From: Leucothrix pacifica
GTDB lineage: Bacteria; Pseudomonadota; Gammaproteobacteria; Thiotrichales; Thiotrichaceae
DNA: 64,000 nt
Assembly (NCBI RefSeq): GCF_003172875.1
Contig: NZ_QGKM01000003.1
Coordinates: 62,001 to 126,000, forward strand
Reading direction: 5' to 3'
A model generated the notes under the pieces. That model searched no databases. It was given only the letters and a program-made list of their open reading frames with translations, and was not told the DNA's origin. Shown piece by piece: positions 8,715 to 18,499 of the stretch (position 1 is its first letter; every line of letters begins with the position of its first letter). Made by a program: the position numbers and the translations under genes.

Positions 8715-10085
8715 ATGCCTTATTCCAGTGACCTCAAACATTCGTATATTCCACTAACACCGGTTGCTAAAAGCCAACTGGACTCTCTAATAGAGCACTC
8801 CCGGCCGGCTGTGGCCAATTGGATACAGCAAAGTGATTTCACGGCTAAGGAAAATGAGACTTGCCTGATCAGTAATGAAAATGGTGAACTGAGTGAAGTG
8901 CTAGTAGGTGTTGCAGAAAAAGGCGAGAGACGTTGGGCTATCGCCAGCCTGCCTTCTAAACTACCTGAAAACAAATACCAGCTACAAAGCAACTGGACAG
9001 AAGCAGAACAAACTCAGGCATTAATCGGTTGGGGCCTGGGTAGCTATAAGTTCGATCAATTTATTAGCAATGACAAAACTAGTCCTTTGCTGTTCCTTCC
9101 CGCGGAATTAAAAACCACGGTCATGGCTTTCTATGACTCACTCAGCACGGTGAGGGATCTGATCAATTTACCGGCAAATCACATGATGCCGGAGCACTTG
9201 TCTCAGGAACTAGAGACATTAGCCAGCGAGTATCATGCAGAATTTAGTGAAATCATCGGCGATGATTTGTTAAATGAGAACTTTCCAACCATTCATGCTG
9301 TAGGTCGTGCCAGTGACCATGCCCCACGATTACTATCCCTAAAATGGGGTGACAGTGAAGACCCTAAACTCACCTTGGTTGGGAAAGGGGTTTGTTTTGA
9401 TACGGGCGGTCTGGATATCAAAGGCTCCAACTTCATGCGCCAAATGAAGAAAGATATGGGTGGCGCCGCGCATGTGTTGGGTTTAGCAAAACTCATTATG
9501 TCGTTCCAGCTACCCGTAAGTTTAGAAGTACTTATTCCAGCCGTTGATAATGCCATATCCGGCGATGCATTCAGACCAGGGGATGTTATTACGACTCGTG
9601 GTGGTAAAACAGTAGAGATCGACAACACCGATGCGGAAGGACGATTGGTATTGTGTGACGCGCTGACACTAGCCTGTGAGTCTGCGCCAGATCTAATCAT
9701 CGACTTTGCCACCCTAACCGGTGCCGCCCGGGTCGCACTCGGTACGGAAGTTCCGGCATTGTTTAGTAATGATGATGTGCTGGCACGAGAAATACATGAT
9801 CAATCCATTCAAAGTGAGGAACTGATTTGGCCAATGCCATTACACCATCCATATTTTAGTGATCTGAAAAGCAATGTTGCTGACATGGTCAATTCAGCCG
9901 GTGGCTACGGTGGCGCTATCACCGCTGCTCTCTATCTCAATGAATTTGTTGATGATGATATCGATTGGGCACACATCGATTTAATGGCATTCAATATACG
10001 GGACCGTCCCGGGCGTCCACTCGGTGGAGAAGCAATGGGCTTATTCGCTATGTTTGATTACCTGCAGAGCCGCTATCAGGCATAG
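8715..10085 (+). CDS. Leucyl aminopeptidase family protein (peptidase M17)
   Basis: This 456-residue cytoplasmic dinuclear-metal aminopeptidase has the M17 catalytic residues: Lys and Asp in GKGVCFDTGG (about 222-231), Lys in LDIKGS, Asp in MKKDMGG, and Asp/Glu/Arg in NTDAEGRLVL (about 303-312). The N-terminal domain is shorter and more divergent than that of PepA, as in PepB-like and other secondary M17 enzymes. It is the third gene of the SDR-Nudix-peptidase unit. Its last ten bases overlap the 3' end of the convergent flippase gene. Confidence 0.92.
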   Translation: MPYSSDLKHSYIPLTPVAKSQLDSLIEHSRPAVANWIQQSDFTAKENETCLISNENGELSEVLVGVAEKGERRWAIASLPSKLPENKYQLQSNWTEAEQTQALIGWGLGSYKFDQFISNDKTSPLLFLPAELKTTVMAFYDSLSTVRDLINLPANHMMPEHLSQELETLASEYHAEFSEIIGDDLLNENFPTIHAVGRASDHAPRLLSLKWGDSEDPKLTLVGKGVCFDTGGLDIKGSNFMRQMKKDMGGAAHVLGLAKLIMSFQLPVSLEVLIPAVDNAISGDAFRPGDVITTRGGKTVEIDNTDAEGRLVLCDALTLACESAPDLIIDFATLTGAARVALGTEVPALFSNDDVLAREIHDQSIQSEELIWPMPLHHPYFSDLKSNVADMVNSAGGYGGAITAALYLNEFVDDDIDWAHIDLMAFNIRDRPGRPLGGEAMGLFAMFDYLQSRYQA

Positions 10086-11488
10086 CGGGTTGCAATGACC
10101 TGCTTAACACCACCAATGTTAAGCAGGTAACTTGCTAAGCCATAACTCGCCAAACCAACACCTAACTGCACTACCAACCAATGCCATCCCCTTAAGTCTT
10201 TAAGAAACCAGAGGCATCCCCCCATAAACAGTGTGGCGATGATTATTTTGCTAATCTCACGCGTTGGAAATGGAATTGGAAACACTTTACGTCCCCAGAA
10301 ATACCCCAGAATACTACTGAGCATAAAAGACAAAAGCGTCGAGATTGCAGCACCGTGCATTCCCATACGAGGAATCAACAAAAAGTTTAAACCCAGATTA
10401 ATAACCGCCGTGATTGCCGCTATGCGAAATATGCCAAAGTTTTTGTTACCTAACTGAAATGGCAGATGAAAATAAAAGGCACCGAGCCCCATAAAGAACA
10501 AAGCACTCGCTACCCACGGTAAGACTAAAATAACGGACTCGCGGTATTCTTCACCAATCATAAGATCAACCAACCCCGGCCCCACTAAAGATAGCCCCAT
10601 GACTGCCGGAATAGAGATTCCAAGCAACAAGATGACATAGGTATTAAAATATTCTAAAGCTGCTTCCTTACCCTTCTGATCGAGTAATTTCACAATCATG
10701 GGATAAGCAGCAAGGTTGATAGCATTCATCACCATCATGATGGAATTACCAGCAAGATCATAGCCAACAGCGTATTTACCTGCTTCAGCCTCATCAACTA
10801 ACCAAGCCAACATATAACGGTCGGATAGATTCGCAATTTCATCAAGGAAGAATGATGCCGCTAACGGCATTCCATACATCAAAAGCTTTTGGGTAAGTTC
10901 TGGCGTATATAGAGATCGATCAAACAAGGTCCAGCTTTTGGCACTAATAATAATGGCAGGAATTAACATACCACTAGCAACACCCACCACAACACCAATC
11001 GGGCCGAACCCAAAGTAAGCCAATAATGCACCAAGACTCAATGCCAATACAGAGTAACTAATCGTCATCACAGCGTAGCGATTAGGTAACATCTGTGCTG
11101 ATTGCAGTTGCTGTCCAATCATCAATATGGCGAAACCGGCCAGCAACAATACACCTGTCATAATCGGCCAAACATAATCCTCGCCCAGTATCAGTATCGC
11201 CAATACAGCAATAATCACTACAGGAATAGACAGTCGAATGTACAGCATGCCCAATGTTGAAATGAAGGCTTCATCAGAATACGTACCACCAGGCCAAAAG
11301 CGCATCATACCCACTGGCAACCAATTAAAGATTGCACTATGAAGGAATAACGCTGCTGAAAATATCAGCGTGTAAATACCGTACTCTTGAGGGGTCAGCA
11401 GATGTGTGTATACCGCCAGCGCAGTAAAGGCCATCAGTCCTGGTATGGCTTTAGCCAGCACATAAATACTACTATTTTTAAATAACAT
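10076..11488 (-). CDS. Polysaccharide flippase (Wzx/PST family)
   Basis: This 470-residue integral membrane protein with about twelve hydrophobic helices belongs to the polysaccharide transporter branch of the MOP superfamily, which flips lipid-linked oligosaccharide across the inner membrane. The N-terminal KNSSIYVLAKAIPGLMAFTA and the YTHLLTPQEYGIY motif are typical of this family. It follows the ligase/polymerase gene by nine bases on the same strand, so the two form an operon. The overlap with the aminopeptidase 3' end means no terminator separates the convergent units. Confidence 0.88.
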   Translation of the reverse strand: MLFKNSSIYVLAKAIPGLMAFTALAVYTHLLTPQEYGIYTLIFSAALFLHSAIFNWLPVGMMRFWPGGTYSDEAFISTLGMLYIRLSIPVVIIAVLAILILGEDYVWPIMTGVLLLAGFAILMIGQQLQSAQMLPNRYAVMTISYSVLALSLGALLAYFGFGPIGVVVGVASGMLIPAIIISAKSWTLFDRSLYTPELTQKLLMYGMPLAASFFLDEIANLSDRYMLAWLVDEAEAGKYAVGYDLAGNSIMMVMNAINLAAYPMIVKLLDQKGKEAALEYFNTYVILLLGISIPAVMGLSLVGPGLVDLMIGEEYRESVILVLPWVASALFFMGLGAFYFHLPFQLGNKNFGIFRIAAITAVINLGLNFLLIPRMGMHGAAISTLLSFMLSSILGYFWGRKVFPIPFPTREISKIIIATLFMGGCLWFLKDLRGWHWLVVQLGVGLASYGLASYLLNIGGVKQVIATRYA

Positions 11489-11497
11489 GAGTGATTT

Positions 11498-12733
11498 CTA
11501 ATAACCTTGGGAGTATGCCTGTTTCACACGGGCGTCTTTGTGGGAGTAGTAATATCCGTGTACAGCGATAATTGACCAGACAAACCAGATTTCTTTTAAA
11601 TTCTGCGAGTGGAGCGTGAGCTGAGACACTGCGATTGTGACCCAAAGAGTCAGTAAGAAAAACTTCGTTTCAATACGACACTTCATGGCGTAGTACACCA
11701 AGCTAGCCAACATCAAAAGATAGATCACTAAACCAATCAAACCATTTTCTGTGAGCATTTGAATGTAAGCGTTGTGTGCCCACTTAAATTCAACATGATA
11801 GGAGTTCAGAACATTACCCAGAGAGCCAGTCCCGTTGCCTAATATGGGATTGTCCGCCCATGCACTAAAACTATGTTGCCAGATAACCTCGCGGTAATTC
11901 AGATCTCCCGAAGACACGGCCTTGCCTATGGAGAATATCCGCTCAACAGAGGCTTTAGGTGCCAGACTTACAACGGCGACCGCTAGACAGATTACTCCAC
12001 CAAAATAAGCCATTTTCAGATTGAATGATGCTTTACGCTGGGTAAACGCCAGATACATGATACCAATCAGGCCAGTTACCAGACCTGTTCTGGTACCTGT
12101 CAAAAAAATCCCGTAAAAAATGATTGGGATAAAAGCCACATTGATTAATTTGGCAAACTTATTTTCCCATTGCGTGTACAGCCAAACCGCCATCGGGATA
12201 CCCAGTGCGAGAATAATAGCCATGTTATCGGTTTCGATATGTTCAACCGTATAACGATTATAATAAGGTCCTGTTACGCCATTCAGGAAGTTGTTAAATA
12301 TGATGCCTGTAGCAGTAACGGTTCCCAGCACATAGGACTGGTAGATACGTCGGAATTTGTACTCATGATTGATTAAATAAGTAAACATAAACGACATCAT
12401 GATCAACATGATATACGTCTTGAGTATCTCCAATCCCCAGTCCAGGTCGGGTGTCCACCAAATACCTATCAGGTACCAGACTGCTAATAGTAAAGCGAAG
12501 AGGTTAAACGCTGAGAAGTTTCGGTGAGAGCCTTCAAGAACAACCATCAGGAGTGTGAGCCCTAGCGTAGGCATGGCCACAAATCGCGCAAGACCATCGT
12601 ATAAGCCTTCCCCCCATGGGATCAGGAATACCATCAGCAGCAGAAAATACCAAGTCAATCGATGAATGAAACTCATCGGTGGCTTAGCAATTAGTGACGC
12701 ATCAGATGGCAATGAAGTGGCATGGCTTATCAT
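11498..12733 (-). CDS. O-antigen ligase / polysaccharide polymerase family protein (Wzy_C)
   Basis: This 411-residue polytopic membrane protein has about ten helices and a large periplasmic loop. The conserved Wzy_C region includes GNGTGSLGNV followed by the FKWAHNAYIQMLTENGLIGL segment with the typical His. It could act as polymerase of the exopolysaccharide repeat or as O-antigen ligase; the neighbouring flippase and Wzc gene favour a polymerase. Another in-frame ATG twenty codons in (MSFIHRL) is a possible start, since no strong ribosome-binding site marks either. Confidence 0.85.
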   Translation of the reverse strand: MISHATSLPSDASLIAKPPMSFIHRLTWYFLLLMVFLIPWGEGLYDGLARFVAMPTLGLTLLMVVLEGSHRNFSAFNLFALLLAVWYLIGIWWTPDLDWGLEILKTYIMLIMMSFMFTYLINHEYKFRRIYQSYVLGTVTATGIIFNNFLNGVTGPYYNRYTVEHIETDNMAIILALGIPMAVWLYTQWENKFAKLINVAFIPIIFYGIFLTGTRTGLVTGLIGIMYLAFTQRKASFNLKMAYFGGVICLAVAVVSLAPKASVERIFSIGKAVSSGDLNYREVIWQHSFSAWADNPILGNGTGSLGNVLNSYHVEFKWAHNAYIQMLTENGLIGLVIYLLMLASLVYYAMKCRIETKFFLLTLWVTIAVSQLTLHSQNLKEIWFVWSIIAVHGYYYSHKDARVKQAYSQGY

Positions 12734-12956
12734 TTTAATTATAGGTGCTATTTCGCTGTGTAATTTGTCTACTCTACCTCAGCTGAAAGCAAAGCATTAT
12801 CTTGACATGATGGAGTCTGCAAAATTTCCGAAGGGTGGTTTTATCACCGACCCACTATCGCGAAAATCCAACCATTAATAGTGCCTTACCAATCAATTAC
12901 TAAGCCGCGTGGCTATTATAAAGACTCAGGCAATTACAAAATAACAGCTGCAGACC

Positions 12957-14840
12957 ATGAAGAAATTAAAAAACTTACTGTTTATCCTTATTCTGGGTGT
13001 CTTTATTGTTTCACTCAGTATTGCCTTGCTTCTGCCTGATACATTTTATGGTGACCTGTCAGACCGACTGTTTAATTCTGATAACAATAGCCGAGCTAGT
13101 AACTCAGCAACCAACGGGCCTGAGCTTACGACTCCTAAACAGACGATACCGCCACGGGTAACGGAACCAAAAAAACAACCCACCTCCCCTACTCCGCCCC
13201 CTAAAAAGCCAGCCACTAATCAATCCATCGGCACTAATATTGAAGTTGTGAAAGGTATGGACTGGCGTCTGCCGAGCTATGCCAGACGTAGCACGATTGG
13301 TGGCTTAGTGTCTGAAACCCGAGGCCCCAAAGACTATATTCGCGGTGACTTCCATATTGTGCGTTGGGACCGTACCAATCCGGTATCAGGTAAATTTGAT
13401 TTCTCCGAACTACAACATCAGTTAAATTCCAGACCGGGTCAACAAATTGTTCTCAGGCCTGAAATCTACTCACGCTGTGAGACACCCGCATGGGCACTTA
13501 AACAATTACGCTACACACGCAACGGCAGTTTGATATTCTGGGATCAGCAGTATTTGGAACTGGTAAAGCCTTATATTCAGCAACTCGCTAATTTTGTCAG
13601 AAGAAACCCACAAATCGTTGGTGTGCAACTTGGTATCGCGGATGGCGAATACCGCGGTGACTGCAAACGATTCGAGCTAAAAGACGGCTGGGGCGAATTC
13701 ACAATGAATCCCCAAGAACTGCTTGAAGCTGAAACTGACTTTGGTTTGACGCCAGCATTACTTGAGTCATCGACTAAGCATATTGTAAATGCTTTTGTCA
13801 CAGCATTCGGCTCGAATACTCACAAACTAGCCTTTAATAATCTTGAGCAATTCTCTTGGAATAGTATCGCCGAACCTTACAACCAGCGCATGCCTTCAAT
13901 TGCAAAGTTTGTATTAGACAAAGGACTTGGCAATCGTGACGGACAAGTTGAGCATTGGATGCGCTATATACATAAAGTGTATGGTATGCAATTAGAACCC
14001 ATGGGTGACGGCACCTGCTCATTACTCATGGATGAAACAGTTGCCGATAGATATGCAAAACGCTACTGGGCAACCGAAAACGAAATATATGGCAATCTGG
14101 ACTATGTGCTTAATGAGCATGGTAGTTACCAGAACCAGCCCTACCGCTTCTTGATTAGCTCACTGCGCGGCCTTCAAATGCGTCGCAACTACTCTTTGAT
14201 CTTTGCCCGGGCGATGCAAAAAATTGATCACCCCGTGTACAAAACTCAGGAATTCCTCCGGTATCTTGACAAAACCATGGGCAAACTCAGAAAAGATACA
14301 CCGGATCTATTCATTTTATTCGGCGAACGCTACGTTGCCGACTATAGGCTAGCTGCGGAATATCCTGAACGTAAGGCATGCCAATCGAACGACCGCACGG
14401 CAATACGCTCATTTGGCCGCTGGATTACCGAAACCAGCAATAGCCAACCCGCCATGAAGATTGACATGCCCGAAAGTGATAAAAAGTGGGGGCAAGGCTT
14501 CTATCTACCCAACGGCACTGATTACGAATATGCAGCACGTTCATCTAATGAGTTCTCATTCAATATTAATGAACAGCTAGGAAAGATACGCTGCCCAACC
14601 CGCTGCAATGTTGTGATCAAGCTGACTTACAAGGATGACACCAAAACAACTGTGTGGATTGAAACAAGCGCAGGAGAAACATCCAAGCTCACTACGAAGG
14701 GCGATGGAAAGCTCAAAACAGCTAGCTTTACAGTCGAACTTAACCCGGACAATACGCTTGATCGCGACGACTTCCGGGTGAAGTCGGGACAAGGTAATTT
14801 AAGCCTGATGTTGCTCCGATTGAATCTACTCAACCCTTAA
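12957..14840 (+). CDS. Membrane-anchored putative glycoside hydrolase of the exopolysaccharide locus
   Basis: This is a 627-residue exported or anchored protein. An N-terminal hydrophobic helix (about residues 5-27) is followed by a Pro/Thr-rich linker (about 45-85), a probable TIM-barrel domain (about 95-470) and a C-terminal beta-rich domain (about 500-627). IVRWDRTNPVSGKFDFSEL and QIVLRPEIYSRCETPAWAL resemble glycosidase barrels, and GIADGEYRGD could carry a catalytic Glu. I cannot assign a GH family. Its position between the ligase gene (divergent) and wzc suggests trimming or modification of the exported polymer. The function is inferred from fold-like motifs and context only. Confidence 0.6.
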   Translation: MKKLKNLLFILILGVFIVSLSIALLLPDTFYGDLSDRLFNSDNNSRASNSATNGPELTTPKQTIPPRVTEPKKQPTSPTPPPKKPATNQSIGTNIEVVKGMDWRLPSYARRSTIGGLVSETRGPKDYIRGDFHIVRWDRTNPVSGKFDFSELQHQLNSRPGQQIVLRPEIYSRCETPAWALKQLRYTRNGSLIFWDQQYLELVKPYIQQLANFVRRNPQIVGVQLGIADGEYRGDCKRFELKDGWGEFTMNPQELLEAETDFGLTPALLESSTKHIVNAFVTAFGSNTHKLAFNNLEQFSWNSIAEPYNQRMPSIAKFVLDKGLGNRDGQVEHWMRYIHKVYGMQLEPMGDGTCSLLMDETVADRYAKRYWATENEIYGNLDYVLNEHGSYQNQPYRFLISSLRGLQMRRNYSLIFARAMQKIDHPVYKTQEFLRYLDKTMGKLRKDTPDLFILFGERYVADYRLAAEYPERKACQSNDRTAIRSFGRWITETSNSQPAMKIDMPESDKKWGQGFYLPNGTDYEYAARSSNEFSFNINEQLGKIRCPTRCNVVIKLTYKDDTKTTVWIETSAGETSKLTTKGDGKLKTASFTVELNPDNTLDRDDFRVKSGQGNLSLMLLRLNLLNP

Positions 14841-15014
14841 TCGGCTGTTTGGGTACAGTTTATCCATTCATCTTGAAATCATTTACGCGTACAACAGTAG
14901 CTCTTAACATAAGCCCTAAATAATCCAATAATTTGCGTATATCCCTCAGCCTACCTCGAACAGAGCCAATCTGAGGTGTCAGCGGATAAGATAATAAAGA
15001 ATCAGGGTCACATC

Positions 15015-17288
15015 ATGTCTAGAGTACCTGTGGTACAACAAACAGGAGGGATGCCTCAGGTTGCGCAGCCTATGCCTGCACAAACCATTCAGGCGGTTCC
15101 GGTATCTTCACCAGAGAAAGAACTATCTTTGCGTGATATTTTCTCCATCCTAATACGCAGGAAATGGACGATACTGTTTACAACTTTGCTTACACTATTG
15201 TTTGCGCTGTTATTCACCTTTTCTACAAAACCATCCTACGTAGCCAACGCGACGATTCAAATTGAGCGCGAAGGCCCCCAGGTGGTAAGTTTTGGCCAAA
15301 CTGAAGCTCAGACTACAGCCATCGATTCATTGCAAGATCCCTTTTTCCGCACTCGCTATGAGATGTTGAAAAGTCGTGTGCTAGCCGACAAGGTTATAGA
15401 ACAGGAAATGCTTGAAAGTAGCCTCCGTTCAGCAGGTGACCCACCCGAAAGCATGAAAGGCTTTTATGAATTCTTCACACTTCCTGATTTCACAAAGTGG
15501 ATAGCAACAGATTCAGGTAGTGGCGCCGGTGAGCCTGAAAAGCTGGAAGACATTACTGATCTATTCGCCAAAAAATTGCAAATTCAACCCATCGATGCAA
15601 CGCACTTGGTAAAGATATTCTACGAGGGCACCTCTCCAAATGAGGCTCAAAGAACGGTCAATAGTGTTATTAATAACTTTATCCAGCTACAGATCGATAC
15701 CAAAAGCGAAACCGGTGAATATGCAAAAGAATTCCTGAGAACCGAACTTGAGAAGGCTCGTGAAAACCTTCAGGATGCTGAAGAACGACTTGTCCAGTAC
15801 TCCAATAAAAATGGCATCCTCAGTATTGACGCCGGCCAAACACGACATGTTCGAAAACTAAATGACCTCAGTGCTGCCTTGGTGCAAGCCGAAATACGCA
15901 GAACCTCTGCAGAAAGCTTATACCGTGAGATGCAAAACACAGGGTCCGTGTCCACAGTATTAACCAACCCTGTTGTAACTAGCATCAAAGGACGACTTGT
16001 TGCGCTTGAAGGTGAATATCAAGAAAAGTTGAAATTATTCAAGCCTGGCTACCCTGATATGCAACGCTTACAACAGCAGATCAGCGACACTCGCAGAAAA
16101 CTACAGGCTGAACTCAACACCATTCGTGGCTCACTCGAGTCTGATTTTGAATCTGCGAGAAAACAAGAACAAAAACTGCGTTCTGAGCTAGCCAAGTTTA
16201 ATAAAGAACTCTACTCATTGCAGGGTAACAGCATCAACTACAACACATTGAAACGTGAAGTTGATTCTAGTGGCAAGCTTTACAATGGCTTATTACAACG
16301 TCTTGAAGAAGTTGAAGTTGCTTCCTCAGCCAATGCAAATACCAGTAATATCAGTATTATTGATCCTGCACGGGAACCTGTTAAAAAGTATCGCCCTAAT
16401 CCAAAACTTAATATTTTAGTGGGTACTGTCGCTGGTTTATTACTGGGAGTTGGATTAGCGTTCCTACGTGATTCACTCGATCAGTCAATCAAGACGCCTG
16501 ACGATCTTCAGAACTTCACTGGCTTATCGGTACTGGGTGCTATCCCTCGTCCGGGTCGTGCCTCAAAAAGGAATCTTGCACTAGCATGCAAGACCTCGCC
16601 CAATACTCAATTTGCGGAAGCTTATCGAATATTTGCAGCGAATATGAAATTCCAGAGTAATCAGGAAGAAGAACAAGTACTACTTGTGACCAGTACTATT
16701 GAAGAAGAAGGTAAAAGTACCACTGCATGTAACCTGGCATGTGCTTATGCACAGATGGGCATGCGTGTGCTACTAATTGATGCCGATCTTCGCTTACCAT
16801 CAATCCACACTAAAATTGGCATACCTAACACCACTGGACTTTCCGAATACCTAGGTAATGAAAGCGACTTAGTTGGCATTACTCAAACTATCAAAGCGAT
16901 AAATAATTTGTTTGTGATAACAGCCGGTAATTTTGAAGATGACCCGATGCGATTGCTAAGTAGTGAAAAGATGGCCTATCTGGTTTCACAGGCTTCACAG
17001 CGATTTGATTTTGTCATCATCGACTCAGCACCAGCATCAGGACTTGCAGAAACACTGGTATTGTCTTCTCTGGCAACCAAGACGTTGATTGTGACGGATG
17101 AAAACAACATGAAGACACAATCTGAGCGCATTAAACGTACGGTAGAGTCTTTAGCTCGTATCAAACAGAACGTCAGCGGTTTCTTAATCGTGAATGCAAA
17201 ATCTGCGACGCAACAAGATCGTAAGTATTATCAACGCTCACGCCGTCGTAGTAACACTAAACTACTAGGCAATAGAGCCAAAGCTTAG
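15015..17288 (+). CDS. wzc: Polysaccharide co-polymerase and tyrosine autokinase (Wzc type)
   Basis: This 757-residue inner-membrane protein controls chain length and export of exopolysaccharide. It has an N-terminal Wzz domain with a membrane helix (about residues 40-65), a long periplasmic coiled-coil region (about 240-430), a second membrane helix (about 465-485) and a cytoplasmic BY-kinase domain. The kinase has a P-loop in EEEGKSTTA (about 563-571) and Walker A' VLLIDADLRLP. The C-terminal Tyr cluster is small (RKYYQRS). The ATG at 15015 with AGGG eight bases upstream is preferred over an in-frame GTG at 14976. No wza is present nearby. Confidence 0.92.
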   Translation: MSRVPVVQQTGGMPQVAQPMPAQTIQAVPVSSPEKELSLRDIFSILIRRKWTILFTTLLTLLFALLFTFSTKPSYVANATIQIEREGPQVVSFGQTEAQTTAIDSLQDPFFRTRYEMLKSRVLADKVIEQEMLESSLRSAGDPPESMKGFYEFFTLPDFTKWIATDSGSGAGEPEKLEDITDLFAKKLQIQPIDATHLVKIFYEGTSPNEAQRTVNSVINNFIQLQIDTKSETGEYAKEFLRTELEKARENLQDAEERLVQYSNKNGILSIDAGQTRHVRKLNDLSAALVQAEIRRTSAESLYREMQNTGSVSTVLTNPVVTSIKGRLVALEGEYQEKLKLFKPGYPDMQRLQQQISDTRRKLQAELNTIRGSLESDFESARKQEQKLRSELAKFNKELYSLQGNSINYNTLKREVDSSGKLYNGLLQRLEEVEVASSANANTSNISIIDPAREPVKKYRPNPKLNILVGTVAGLLLGVGLAFLRDSLDQSIKTPDDLQNFTGLSVLGAIPRPGRASKRNLALACKTSPNTQFAEAYRIFAANMKFQSNQEEEQVLLVTSTIEEEGKSTTACNLACAYAQMGMRVLLIDADLRLPSIHTKIGIPNTTGLSEYLGNESDLVGITQTIKAINNLFVITAGNFEDDPMRLLSSEKMAYLVSQASQRFDFVIIDSAPASGLAETLVLSSLATKTLIVTDENNMKTQSERIKRTVESLARIKQNVSGFLIVNAKSATQQDRKYYQRSRRRSNTKLLGNRAKA

Positions 17289-17328
17289 ATAGCTGACTTT
17301 ATTGGCGTAACATCTGCGTGATATTTTT

Positions 17329-17361
17329 TACTGGCTTGCTCCCCTGCAAGCCAGTTTTTTG
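17329..17361 (+). terminator. Rho-independent terminator after wzc
   Basis: A perfect 10-bp stem (17330-17339 with 17346-17355) with a six-base loop is followed by a T-run to 17360. It lies about 40 bases after the wzc stop and separates wzc from the next small gene. Confidence 0.88.
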
Positions 17362-17471
17362 TAAGACAATAACGCAAAGCTCTTCTTATTAGTCATTTGT
17401 TTGCTGGCCAAGGTTGTAACTTTCTGCTCTAATTTCTGATGATATTTTTAACCCCCTGATTGGTTATTTAA

Positions 17472-17996
17472 ATGAAGTTAAAGTCATTACTATTAACTGG
17501 AATAATTGCTGCACTCGTATTCATTTGTGTTGTTTATTTTGGAATAAAGTACAACTGGGTCAATGAAGCAGAACCTAAGTTCGTTAGTAGTCAAACAATT
17601 GATAGCGCTCCTTCCTCTGATACATCCACACAAAGCTTAGACTCCCGACAGAACGCATCACAGACTGGTAATGGTGTTAAACCAGAACTAATTGATGAAA
17701 CACCTATTACTATTGAAGGGCAATCACTTGGCTCATCACAACTGTCAATAGAGGAGGTTGTATCGCAATGTCATGATATCGCTACGTCAGTCGGCATACC
17801 TGAGCAGCAGTTTGAACAGGCTGTTATAGAGTGTATTGATAGGAATAGTACTCACCTTCAGACGGAAACAGTCGAGATAGATGAAAGGGCTATGAGAATT
17901 CGTGAACAGTGTGATTTAGCTATTACACAAAGGGATCTGCTGTCCCCTGAGGAAGTGAAGATACTGGTTGATGAGTGTGTGGCATCAATGGAGTGA
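17472..17996 (+). CDS. Hypothetical anchored protein with two C-x20-21-C motifs
   Basis: I do not recognise this 174-residue protein. An N-terminal hydrophobic helix (about residues 5-25) suggests anchoring in the inner membrane or secretion. A Ser/Thr-rich linker follows to about residue 90. The C-terminal part holds two similar segments, SQCHDIATSVGIPEQQFEQA to IEC and EQCDLAITQRDLLSPEEVKI to DEC, each with two cysteines 20 or 21 residues apart, suggesting helical hairpins closed by a disulfide. A similar segment occurs in the secreted protein at 42190-42558. It has its own intergenic region after the wzc terminator. Confidence 0.7.
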   Translation: MKLKSLLLTGIIAALVFICVVYFGIKYNWVNEAEPKFVSSQTIDSAPSSDTSTQSLDSRQNASQTGNGVKPELIDETPITIEGQSLGSSQLSIEEVVSQCHDIATSVGIPEQQFEQAVIECIDRNSTHLQTETVEIDERAMRIREQCDLAITQRDLLSPEEVKILVDECVASME

Positions 17997-18142
17997 GTCG
18001 ACGAGCCAGACGCTCTGACAAGCATACTCAAACTGATTTTGTAGAGGTACTGCTGATTCAGCAATATAAAGAAGCGGATATGCACAAGGCGGTCAATAGC
18101 CCTGTGCACCGTAGATGAGGTAATTGTGAATGAAGGAGACAG

Positions 18143-18499
18143 TTACTGCTTTAGCAACTTAAGTATATCTTCAAGCTCAGTAATATATTGACGAATAAGC
18201 TGCTTAGACTGACTTGTATCGTCTTCTGCTTCTTCACCATTTAGTTTTTGGCGAGCACCACTAATAGTATAACCGTGCTCATACAACAAACTACGAATCT
18301 GACGAATTAATAACACATCCTGACGCTGATAATAGCGACGATTACCACGACGCTTCATCGGTTTCAGATTCGGAAACTCTTGTTCCCAATAACGCAATAC
18401 ATGTGACTTAACACCACACAGGTCACTCACTTCACCAATTGTGAAGTAGCGCTTCCCCGGTATTGGGGGAAGCTCCTGATTATTCGATGGTTCCAGCAT
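18143..18499 (-). CDS. MerR-family transcriptional regulator
   Basis: This 118-residue protein has a MerR-type winged helix ([20 protein letters not shown], about residues 19-38) and the [13 protein letters not shown] wing. It lacks an extended effector domain and ends in a short helical, Leu-rich dimerisation segment. The gene overlaps the 3' end of ihfA by 20 bases. A MerR-like gene directly after ihfA is a conserved arrangement in gammaproteobacteria, and its target is generally unknown. It is the last gene of the thrS-to-ihfA cluster. Confidence 0.9.
   Translation of the reverse strand: MLEPSNNQELPPIPGKRYFTIGEVSDLCGVKSHVLRYWEQEFPNLKPMKRRGNRRYYQRQDVLLIRQIRSLLYEHGYTISGARQKLNGEEAEDDTSQSKQLIRQYITELEDILKLLKQ

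Noticed and set aside
14976-15014. GTG start for wzc 13 codons upstream
   Set aside because: The ATG at 15015 has a better placed ribosome-binding site and matches the usual N-terminal style.
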